Source: an uncultured Acetatifactor sp. (GTDB lineage Bacteria; Bacillota; Clostridia; Lachnospirales; Lachnospiraceae). Taken from it: a stretch of DNA of 60,233 bases. The stretch lies in assembly GCA_947624245.1 (NCBI GenBank), contig CANQJL010000016.1:1-60233 (forward strand). The letters run 5' to 3'. The stretch's first letter is position 1. Each line of letters opens with the position of its first letter. Below, in pieces: positions 53,450-60,233 of this stretch. The notes below the pieces were generated by a model. That model saw only the letters and a list, made by a program, of their open reading frames with translations. It was not told the DNA's origin and ran no database searches. A program made the translations under genes and the position numbers.

Positions 53450-53486
53450 GCCTGTCAGGCTTTCGGCTTAGTCTGACAGGCGTTTT
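53450..53486 (+). terminator. Rho-independent terminator after malQ
   Basis: Stem GCCTGTCAG/CTGACAGGC with a 14-base loop, followed by GTTTTG, 18 bases after the stop codon. Confidence 0.8.
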
Positions 53487-53514
53487 GTGCGTATAGGGCG
53501 CTGCGGTATCGAGG

Positions 53515-53548
53515 CGTATATGCGGCTTCATATACGGCCTCATATACG
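53515..53548 (+). promoter_or_regulatory. Three copies of CATATACG, candidate operator
   Basis: CGTATATG (53515-53522) is the reverse complement of CATATACG (53529-53536), which recurs at 53541-53548. The first two form a perfect eight-base inverted repeat with a six-base centre. They lie about 40-75 bases before the NrdG-like gene. The binding protein is unknown. Confidence 0.45.
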
Positions 53549-53589
53549 ATTTATGTGCCGTCTTACTTGCGGCGCGGAGGGAGAAATAT

Positions 53590-54285
53590 ATGGAGATATA
53601 CGGTTTTCAGAAAACGACGCTTCTGGACTATCCGGAGCATGTGGCGGCCACGGTCTTCACCGGAGGCTGTAATTTTCGCTGTCCCTTTTGCCACAACGGC
53701 GTGCTGGTGCAGGAACCGCGGGAGCTGCCCCGAATACCGGAGGAGGAAGTGCTGGCGTATTTAAAGAAGCGCAGGGGGATTCTGGAGGGGGTCTGCGTGA
53801 CCGGCGGAGAGCCCACCTTGCAGAGCGATCTTGCGGAATTTCTGGGCAGGGTGAAGGAAATGGGATATCTGGTGAAGCTGGATACCAACGGCAGCCGTCC
53901 CGAGGTGCTGCGCAGCCTGATGGACGCAGGGCTTTTGGATTATGTGGCAATGGATATCAAAGCCTCCTGGGACAATTATGCAAAGGCGGCGGGAGTGCCG
54001 CGGCTGAACCTTGCGCCCATCAGGGAGAGCATAGAACTGCTTGGGAGCGGCAGGGTGGCATATGAATTCCGTACCACGGTGGTGAAGGGAATCCACACGC
54101 TGCAGGAATTTGACCAGATCGGCAAAATGATCGAAGGCTGTCCGGCCTACTACCTGCAGTGCTTTCGGGAGAGCGAGGATATGCTCGGAGAGGGGTTCGG
54201 GGCCTTTTCCAGGGAAGAGATGGAAAAAATGGCGGCGCTGGCGGGAGAGCATCTCGGCAAGGTAAGCCTGCGCGGCATCGAGTGA
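53590..54285 (+). CDS. Anaerobic ribonucleotide reductase activating protein-like (radical SAM)
   Basis: 231 residues with radical SAM motif GCNFRCPFC (Cys27, Cys31, Cys34), the SAM-binding segment VTGGEPTLQ, and the opening GFQKTTLLDYPEHVAATVFT. This form is annotated as NrdG-type activase, which makes the glycyl radical on NrdD; but nrdD is not in the window, and the protein is longer than the classical 155-residue NrdG. It may serve another glycyl-radical enzyme. GGAGGG lies upstream of the ATG. Confidence 0.85.
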   Translation: MEIYGFQKTTLLDYPEHVAATVFTGGCNFRCPFCHNGVLVQEPRELPRIPEEEVLAYLKKRRGILEGVCVTGGEPTLQSDLAEFLGRVKEMGYLVKLDTNGSRPEVLRSLMDAGLLDYVAMDIKASWDNYAKAAGVPRLNLAPIRESIELLGSGRVAYEFRTTVVKGIHTLQEFDQIGKMIEGCPAYYLQCFRESEDMLGEGFGAFSREEMEKMAALAGEHLGKVSLRGIE

Positions 54286-54335
54286 GAAGCGCCGCAAAAT
54301 CTGTGAAGGAAGATTTGTGAAGGAAAATCGGTAAT

Positions 54336-55757
54336 ATGAGCTCGGATACAAAATATTTTGCAAAGCATTTCAGAAAGTACTTTGGGGACAAAGCATTTTA
54401 CAAGATGGCCATGGTCGTTGCGGTTCCCATTATGATCCAGAACGGGATCACCAATTTCGTGAGTCTGCTGGACAACATCATGGTGGGGCGTATCGGCACG
54501 GAGCAGATGTCCGGCATCGCCATTGTGAACCAGCTGCTGTTGGTGTTCAATCTGGCGGTGTTCGGCGCCATCTCCGGCGTAGGTATATTCGGCGCCCAGT
54601 TCTTCGGCTGCGGGAATCATAAGGGCGTACAGCAGACCTTCCGTTTCAAGCTGTACGTAGGCACGGGAATCGTGGTGTTGGGAATACTGGTTCTGCTCTT
54701 CTCGGGGGAGCGGCTGATCATGCAGTATCTTCATGGGGAAGGAAACGAGCAGGCTCTTTGGGCCACGCTGGGCTACGGAAAAGAGTATCTGCTGGTGATG
54801 CTGACCGGACTGCCGCCCTTTGCTCTGGAGGAAATCTATGCCAGCACTTTAAGAGAGTGCGGTGAGACGAGACTGCCTATGCTTGCGGGGGTTGCCGCCG
54901 TGGCGGTGAATCTTGCATTCAATTATCTGCTCATCTTCGGAAAATTCGGTTTTCCGCAGCTGGGCGTGGCGGGTGCCGCCATTGCCACGGTGATCTCCCG
55001 ATATGTACAGGCAATTATCGTGATCGTGTGGACCCACACCCATGCGGCGAGAATGCCCTTTATCGTGGGCGCATACAGGGAGTGGCGCGTGCCTGCGCAG
55101 CTTTCCGTAAATATCGTTAAGATGGGCTCGCCCCTTCTGATCAACGAGGTCCTCTGGTCCGGCGGCATGGCGGTGCTGAACCAATGCTACTCCATGCGGG
55201 GACTGGACGCGGTGGCTGCGTTAAATATCTCGGGAATCATCTCCGAACTGTTCAATGTGGTCTTTATCGCCATGGGAAGCGCCATTGCCATTATTATAGG
55301 GCAGCTTCTGGGCGCCGGCAAGATGGAGGAGGCGATGGACACGGACCGGAAACTGATCGTTTTCTCCGTGCTGTCCTGTCTGGTATTGGGCGGGATCATG
55401 CTGGTGTTTGCCCCTCTGTTCCCCATGCTTTATAAGACCTCGGATCAGGTGAAGGAGCTTGCGGCACAGCTGATCCGGATCGCGGCCTGCTGTATGCCGC
55501 TCTATGCCTTTATGCACGCAGCCTACTTTACCCTGCGGTCGGGCGGCAAGACCATCATTACCTTTCTGTTCGACAGCGTGTACCTTTGGATCATCAGCAT
55601 TCCGGTGGCCTATCTGCTCAGCCGCTATACGGGCCTTGCCATGGCGCCCCTGTATCTGTGCTGCCAGCTGATCGATATTATCAAGTGCGCCATCGGATTT
55701 GTACTGGTCAAAAAAGGAGTCTGGATCAACAATATTGTTTCATCAGAGGGAAAATGA
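54336..55757 (+). CDS. MATE family efflux transporter
   Basis: 473 residues with twelve membrane segments. Opening MAMVVAVPIMIQNGITNFVS and LLDNIMVGRIGTEQMSG are typical of the DinF/NorM-like MATE group. It exports organic cations or other small molecules using sodium or protons. GAAGG precedes the start. Its stop overlaps the next start by four bases (ATGA), so the two are translated together. Confidence 0.93.
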   Translation: MSSDTKYFAKHFRKYFGDKAFYKMAMVVAVPIMIQNGITNFVSLLDNIMVGRIGTEQMSGIAIVNQLLLVFNLAVFGAISGVGIFGAQFFGCGNHKGVQQTFRFKLYVGTGIVVLGILVLLFSGERLIMQYLHGEGNEQALWATLGYGKEYLLVMLTGLPPFALEEIYASTLRECGETRLPMLAGVAAVAVNLAFNYLLIFGKFGFPQLGVAGAAIATVISRYVQAIIVIVWTHTHAARMPFIVGAYREWRVPAQLSVNIVKMGSPLLINEVLWSGGMAVLNQCYSMRGLDAVAALNISGIISELFNVVFIAMGSAIAIIIGQLLGAGKMEEAMDTDRKLIVFSVLSCLVLGGIMLVFAPLFPMLYKTSDQVKELAAQLIRIAACCMPLYAFMHAAYFTLRSGGKTIITFLFDSVYLWIISIPVAYLLSRYTGLAMAPLYLCCQLIDIIKCAIGFVLVKKGVWINNIVSSEGK

Positions 55758-57103
55758 GAAAGCGGAGAAAGAGTCACTACGGTTACATAAAACTGAATTA
55801 TCGAAGCTATCGGGAGAGAGTCAGGCGAAGGCGCAGGATCGCGGCAGTGTGTGCGGCGGTCCTTGCGGGCGCGACCGTTATCGGATTGGGCGTCGGCCTT
55901 GCGCTGAAGCGGGACGAGAAGGAGGTCTGGAGCAAGACGGCCCAATCGGAGCCCGCCCTGGCGGAGGAAAGCAGTGAATCTGCTCCCGTGCAGGAGGAAA
56001 ACAGTGAATCTGCTCTCGCGCAGGAGGAAAGCAGTGAACCCGCCCCCGCGCAGGAGGAAAACAGTGATGCCCCCGCGCAGGAGGCGGAAAAGCAGATCGA
56101 ACTGCAGAAGGTAAAGGGAATCTATGTGACCGGAAGAATGGCAGGAAGCGGGAAATTTCAGGAGCTGCTCACTCTGGTGGACGAGACGGAGCTGAATGCC
56201 GTGGTGATTGACATTAAGGACGACGAAGGCAGGATCACCTACGAGATGGATTCGGAGAGCGTCCGGCAGATCGGAGCCCAGACGAAATACATTCAGGATA
56301 TGGAGGGTCTGATGCGCCGGCTGAAGGAGCATCAGGTGTACGCCATAGCCAGAATCGTGTGCTTTAAGGACCCTTATCTGGCGGCCGAGCGGCCGGAGCT
56401 TGCGCTGAAAAAGGCGGACGGGACGCCGGTGACCGATGCCAATGGTCTGGCGTGGGTCAATCCTTATCGGAGGGAAGTGTGGGAATATTTGACGGAGGTG
56501 GCCCGTGAGGCCGCGGCAATGGGGTTTGATGAGATCCAATTTGACTATGTCAGATTTCCTATCGGCTCCGATGCGGACGCCGCCGACTACGGAGTGGACA
56601 TGCAGGAGTACACCAGGCAGCAGGCCATCACGGATTTTCTGACCTTTGCTTCGGAGGAATTGGGCGCGGAGGGAGTGCCGGTGACGGCGGACGTGTTCGG
56701 CACCATTATCGGGAGCGATACGGACAAGGAGCGGACCGGTCAGGACTATGCGGCTCTGGCAGGCACAATCGACGTGCTCTGCCCCATGGTATATCCCTCT
56801 CATTACGGCAATCATGTATTCGGTCTGGACGTACCGGACGCGCACCCTTATGAGACGGTCTATGAGGCGCTCACGGATTCCAGGGAGGAGCTGAGCGGGC
56901 TGGCGCCGGAGGAATGTGCCGTGGTGCGTCCCTGGCTTCAGGCTTTTACCGCCGCATGGGTGCAGGGGCATATCTCCTACGGCGGAGAACAGATACGGCA
57001 GCAGATACAGGCCGTTTACGATGCGGGCTATGACGAATGGATCCTGTGGAACGCAGCGAACCGTTACTCGGCGGACGGGCTTTTGGAGCAGGCCGAAGAA
57101 TAG
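55754..57103 (+). CDS. Putative glycoside hydrolase (DUF4015), membrane-anchored
   Basis: 449 residues: a very basic N terminus (1-27), one membrane helix (about 28-50), an acidic Ser/Glu/Pro repeat linker (70-110), and a TIM-barrel domain from about 118 with VKGIYVTGRMAGS, DIKDDEGRITYE and FDEIQFDYVRFP. This is the DUF4015/GH-like family predicted to act on polysaccharide. It is probably anchored with the catalytic part outside. ATG 55754 overlaps the MATE stop and has AGAGGG upstream. Confidence 0.87.
   Translation: MRKRRKSHYGYIKLNYRSYRERVRRRRRIAAVCAAVLAGATVIGLGVGLALKRDEKEVWSKTAQSEPALAEESSESAPVQEENSESALAQEESSEPAPAQEENSDAPAQEAEKQIELQKVKGIYVTGRMAGSGKFQELLTLVDETELNAVVIDIKDDEGRITYEMDSESVRQIGAQTKYIQDMEGLMRRLKEHQVYAIARIVCFKDPYLAAERPELALKKADGTPVTDANGLAWVNPYRREVWEYLTEVAREAAAMGFDEIQFDYVRFPIGSDADAADYGVDMQEYTRQQAITDFLTFASEELGAEGVPVTADVFGTIIGSDTDKERTGQDYAALAGTIDVLCPMVYPSHYGNHVFGLDVPDAHPYETVYEALTDSREELSGLAPEECAVVRPWLQAFTAAWVQGHISYGGEQIRQQIQAVYDAGYDEWILWNAANRYSADGLLEQAEE
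55963..56085 (+). repeat. In-frame tandem repeats (Ser/Glu/Ala/Pro linker)
   Basis: Four copies of about 30-36 bases of the type GAGGAAAGCAGTGAATCTGC...GTGCAG code for units like EESSESAPVQ. They form the spacer between membrane helix and catalytic domain. Confidence 0.75.
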
Positions 57104-57193
57104 GCCGCAGGGCTTTTTGAAAAATGAAAAAATGATGCTGGAAGAATTGCAGGATATAGAAAAAACGGACAAAATATGATTTTAAAAACATAA

Positions 57194-57230
57194 AAAAGCG
57201 TCCCCGGGCGTACCGGGAACGCTTTTCTTT
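57194..57230. terminator. Bidirectional terminator between convergent operons
   Basis: A 14-base stem AAAAGCGTCCCCGG / CCGGGAACGCTTTT with one mismatch, loop GCGTA, and T or A runs on both sides. It ends the glycoside-hydrolase transcript and the minus-strand sugar transporter transcript. Confidence 0.88.
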
Positions 57231-57254
57231 CAGTTATCCGAATTGTTCAGGCGA

Positions 57255-58811
57255 TCAACCCTTCCAAGCATTGTACTGGTTCTGGAACTCGGTCAGGATT
57301 TTCTGATATCCGGCTTCATCCAGAGCTGCCTGGTAAGCATCGATGGTAGACTGTACGTCTGCCGGAGCAATACCACCGTTCTCAAGAGGGAAACCATACG
57401 AATCAAATAGGTTCTGGCATGCTGCGAACTCTGCCTCTACAGGCTTCTTGTCGAAATGGAAACCTGTTGCAGGAGAGGTCTCAGCGTTGTTGTTAAAGCC
57501 CTTGTACAGCTCTGCCTTGTTGTCAGGCTCGTTGTCCAGAGGAGTTACGATGGTAGCGGAAGCGGACTCCCACATGGAGTGGTTGTACTTCTCACTGTGC
57601 TGAGTTACATGGCCGTTTGCATCATATTCGAAGTCCTCGCCCTCGATACCGAAGGTGTACAGGTCAGCCAGCTTGCTGTCGGTGTAGAGCAGGCCCATGA
57701 AGCGCAGGCAAGCCTTCGCCTGCTCCTCGGTGCTGTTGGAGGTCACGCAGTAGCAGGAACCCAGAGCGGAGGTGGAGTGTGCCCATCTCTCGGTAAGGGG
57801 CTGCATAACAACATCCTGGCCGTAACGGGCATTTGCCTCGTCATTTACAGGGATATCTGTCCACCAGGAGAAGCCCCAGTCCTGACTCTTGGTCGTCTGG
57901 TCGGTGGTGACCTTGGTCACATCGTCCTCGGAGATGTAGCCCTTGTCGGCCCAGTCAGCCATCAGGGTGCAGAACTCAAGGTACTGAGGAGAGGTAACAA
58001 CATCTACCACCTCGTTGGTGCTCTTGTCGACTGCTACCCAGTTAGCGGTAGCATCAGCGGTGAAGAAATCAAAGTCGTTGATGTACCATCTGTAGAACAT
58101 AGCGGTCTTCTGGGTCAGGTAGGGATACTTCAGGCCTTCGGACTTGCAGTCTGCCAGCATGGGCTCGATGTCAGCCAGCTTCGTAACGGAAGACAGGTCC
58201 CAGCCGTACTTGTCTACCAGCTCCTTGCGGGCCATCAGGTCGTAGCCCTCCACGTTGTCCTTGTAGACGGGAATATAGTAGTTCCTTCCGTTGTACTTGG
58301 TATTTTCCCACTGGCTCGCGTCCATGGACTCGTACAGTGCCTTGCCGTCCTCGGACTGCAGCAGGTCTGTGATGTCATAAACGGCGTTCTTGGGAACCAG
58401 GTCGTTAGTGCCGATAGCTGCTTCCCAGGAAGCGGTCCACAGCAGGTTGATCTCGTTGTTCGCCAGAGCCAGGTTGGCCTTGTCGGTGTACTCACCGGAT
58501 CCGACATCGGTCAGAGCGATCTGAACGTTGATCTTGTCCTTGATGTACTCGTTGATGGCCGTCTCCACCTTCTTCACCTGCTCAGAGTCAGGAGCAGCAA
58601 TGTTGGTGCTGTCTCTGTAAACATTGATGGTGACTACCTCTCCGCTGTCTGCGGGCTGCTGAGCCTCGTCGCTGGGAGCAGCTGCTTCGTCGGAAGACTG
58701 CTGCGCAGTGTCAGAAGGCTGTGAGCTCTCGGTACCGCCGCCGCAGCCAGCAAGAAGTGTCGCTGTCATAGCACCGGCAAGTACCAGAGCCAAGAGTTTC
58801 TTGATCTTCAT
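57255..58811 (-). CDS. Sugar ABC transporter solute-binding lipoprotein
   Basis: 518 residues with a lipoprotein signal (lipobox LLAGC, Cys23), a Ser/Gln/Asp/Ala-rich linker (28-58) and a type 1 extracellular binding fold ending in DUF3502-like features. It resembles LplA-like binding proteins for oligosaccharides. GGGAGG precedes the ATG. It is the last gene of the operon, 70 bases downstream of the permease. Codon use is strongly biased, so expression is probably high. Confidence 0.93.
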   Translation of the reverse strand: MKIKKLLALVLAGAMTATLLAGCGGGTESSQPSDTAQQSSDEAAAPSDEAQQPADSGEVVTINVYRDSTNIAAPDSEQVKKVETAINEYIKDKINVQIALTDVGSGEYTDKANLALANNEINLLWTASWEAAIGTNDLVPKNAVYDITDLLQSEDGKALYESMDASQWENTKYNGRNYYIPVYKDNVEGYDLMARKELVDKYGWDLSSVTKLADIEPMLADCKSEGLKYPYLTQKTAMFYRWYINDFDFFTADATANWVAVDKSTNEVVDVVTSPQYLEFCTLMADWADKGYISEDDVTKVTTDQTTKSQDWGFSWWTDIPVNDEANARYGQDVVMQPLTERWAHSTSALGSCYCVTSNSTEEQAKACLRFMGLLYTDSKLADLYTFGIEGEDFEYDANGHVTQHSEKYNHSMWESASATIVTPLDNEPDNKAELYKGFNNNAETSPATGFHFDKKPVEAEFAACQNLFDSYGFPLENGGIAPADVQSTIDAYQAALDEAGYQKILTEFQNQYNAWKG

Positions 58812-58881
58812 TGGAAAATTCCTCCCTTTTTGATGATTTATTTCTAACCCGCCGCACTATTGCATTGGGTCGAAACCGAAG

Positions 58882-59811
58882 TTAACCTTTTACGGATCCC
58901 ACCGTGAGACCTTTGATGAAGTACTTCTGGAAGAACGGGTACACCACCATGATCGGCGCGATCACGACCACCACGGTGGCCATCGTCGCCGAATACTGGG
59001 GGATCGTCCCGCCCATGGCCGCGAGGACGGACGAAGGCACGTTGCCGGCGCTGAGCAGGAACTCGATGCTCTTCTGGATGTTCACCAGGAGGAGCTGCAG
59101 GGGCTTCTTGTTGTCGCTGGTGATGTACAGCAGCGCGTTCTGCCAGTCGTTCCAGTACGCCGTGGCCATCATGAAGCCTACGGCCGCCAGCGAGGGCTTC
59201 AAAAGCGGCAGGGTGATCTGGAAGAAGGTGCGGTACTCACCGGCGCCGTCGATCTTCGCCGCCTCCATCAGCTCCGCCGGGATGCTGTTGGCGATATAGG
59301 TCCTTAAGATGATCACGTTCATGGTGGTCACGCACAGCGGCAGGATCAAGAGCCACAGGCTGTCCTTCAGGCCGTACATGGAGGTGAACACCACGTATCC
59401 TGCCAGCTGTCCGCCCTGGAACAGCATGGGGATCAGAAGGTATACGGACAAGAACTTGGACAATCTGAACTCCCTCCGGCTGATGGAGTATGCGAACATG
59501 CTCATCACCAGCAGGCCCAGCGCCGTGCCGGCCACGGTGATGAAGATCGTGACGCCGTAGGAGGTGAAGAGCTTATTGCCGTACTTCAGCACGCTGTTCA
59601 TGCCCGCCATGGACCATTTCTCCGGCCAGAAGCTGAAGCCGTTCTGATTGATGGACGACTCGTCGGAGAAGGCCGCCACGAACACCAGCACTACGGGGAG
59701 CAGGCAGAACAATGTGTACAACAGGAGAAAGAAGCCGAGTATGTACTGTCCCAGTCCTTTCTTCTCTCTCTTAGAAGGGGCCAGATCGGCCATGTTTCCT
59801 TTTTTGCTCAT
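58882..59811 (-). CDS. Carbohydrate ABC transporter permease (LplC/YtcP type)
   Basis: 309 residues with six membrane segments; the EAA loop is ELMEAAKIDGAGEYRTFFQI, as in MalG-like permeases. It pairs with the permease encoded just upstream, 17 bases away. AAGGAGATT precedes its ATG. No ATP-binding subunit is encoded in the visible operon. Confidence 0.94.
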   Translation of the reverse strand: MSKKGNMADLAPSKREKKGLGQYILGFFLLLYTLFCLLPVVLVFVAAFSDESSINQNGFSFWPEKWSMAGMNSVLKYGNKLFTSYGVTIFITVAGTALGLLVMSMFAYSISRREFRLSKFLSVYLLIPMLFQGGQLAGYVVFTSMYGLKDSLWLLILPLCVTTMNVIILRTYIANSIPAELMEAAKIDGAGEYRTFFQITLPLLKPSLAAVGFMMATAYWNDWQNALLYITSDNKKPLQLLLVNIQKSIEFLLSAGNVPSSVLAAMGGTIPQYSATMATVVVVIAPIMVVYPFFQKYFIKGLTVGSVKG

Positions 59812-59828
59812 CTTTCAATCTCCTTCCC

Positions 59829-60233
59829 TTAGAATAACGCGTTTTCCGGAGCGATCTTGCGCACCAGGCCGTTGGACAGCAGCATCATCAGCAGTCCTAC
59901 CACGGACTGGAAGAAGCTGGCCGCTGCAGGGAAGCCGAAGTTGGAGCTCTTGAAGATCGCGTTCAGCACATAGGAGTCGATGACCTGTGTGGTGGAATAA
60001 AGCGTGCCGCTGTTCCTCGTCACCTGATAGAACAGACCGGTGTCGGACCTCATGACGCTTCCCACGGACAGCAGGAGCATCACGGTGATCATCGGGATCA
60101 GGGAAGGCAGCGTGATGTGCCAGATCTGCTTCCACTTGTTGGCGCCGTCGATCTGGGCCGCCTCATACAGCTCGGTGTCGATGCCCGCCAGCACGGACAT
60201 GTACAGCACGGAGCCGTAGCCCACGCTGTTCCA
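59829..60233 (-). CDS. ABC transporter permease (LplB type), cut by window end
   Basis: The last 135 codons of a MalF/LplB-like permease; the frame is open to the window edge, so the start is outside. The EAA loop ELYEAAQIDGANKWKQIWHI and following membrane segments are clear. It forms the heterodimeric channel with the permease downstream. Confidence 0.92.
   Translation of the reverse strand, partial: WNSVGYGSVLYMSVLAGIDTELYEAAQIDGANKWKQIWHITLPSLIPMITVMLLLSVGSVMRSDTGLFYQVTRNSGTLYSTTQVIDSYVLNAIFKSSNFGFPAAASFFQSVVGLLMMLLSNGLVRKIAPENALF

Overview
The window looks like chromosomal DNA of an endospore-forming anaerobic Firmicute, most likely a Lachnospiraceae member (inferred from gene content, not from a database search). 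The signs are SpmA/SpmB, CotF-like coat proteins and the YaaR-HolB-YaaT-TrmN6-RsmI block, together with strong AGGAGG ribosome sites, TTG/GTG starts, T-box control of a tRNA synthetase, split transketolase subunits, and moderately high G+C. I saw no phage, transposase, integrase or CRISPR array.

Layout. 1-200: two tRNA genes (Met, cut by the window edge; Phe). 0.3-2.6 kb: L,D-transpeptidase and an HD-domain protein. 2.5-12.6 kb: a conserved housekeeping run (PLP decarboxylase, guanylate kinase-like protein, YaaR, HolB, YaaT/RicT, TrmN6-like methyltransferase, RsmI) into which a VanG-type D-Ala-D-Ser ligase gene and a VanT-type membrane serine/alanine racemase gene are inserted. 12.6-13.7 kb: LrgA/LrgB pair. 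13.8-25.4 kb: a seven-gene run behind one good promoter, holding a membrane-anchored secreted protein, an ABC-2 exporter pair, a Gly/Gln-repeat membrane protein, MoxR ATPase, DUF58 protein and a 1458-residue protein with three VWA-like domains. 25.5-27.3 kb: two coat-like small proteins and spmAB. 27.26-27.72 kb: a stretch that looks empty but carries a complete candidate type I toxin-antitoxin locus (39-residue membrane toxin on the minus strand, convergent ~100-nt RNA on the plus strand).

27.7-32.1 kb: lipoprotein, zinc-ribbon membrane protein and DUF885 protein. 32.3-38.2 kb: FGGY sugar kinase, AraD, split transketolase, a cell-wall amidase and Rpe, together a pentose-phosphate entry route. 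38.2-41.2 kb: an unknown protein, then metG behind a T-box leader. 41.2-47.1 kb: hydrolase, acetyltransferase, DUF624 protein, a stand-alone MsmK/UgpC-type ATPase, a CdaR-like regulator and a repeat-bearing protein. 47.2-49.4 kb: radical SAM protein, SRP RNA, flavin reductase, tadA. 49.6-53.4 kb: glycogen phosphorylase and 4-alpha-glucanotransferase. 53.6-57.1 kb: NrdG-like activase, MATE exporter, glycoside-hydrolase-like protein. 57.2-60.2 kb, minus strand: sugar ABC transporter (solute-binding lipoprotein and two permeases, the last cut by the window end) with no ATPase of its own.

How parts may work together (inference): glgP and malQ break down glycogen. The minus-strand sugar importer may borrow the ATPase encoded at 43.7 kb. 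VanG/VanT-type enzymes and the L,D-transpeptidase all bear on peptidoglycan stem peptides. The MoxR/VWA run resembles known AAA+/VWA chaperone modules joined to an exporter. The best candidates for new biology are the type I toxin locus, the MoxR/triple-VWA/ABC run, and the VanG-VanT pair with no VanXY or VanRS beside it.
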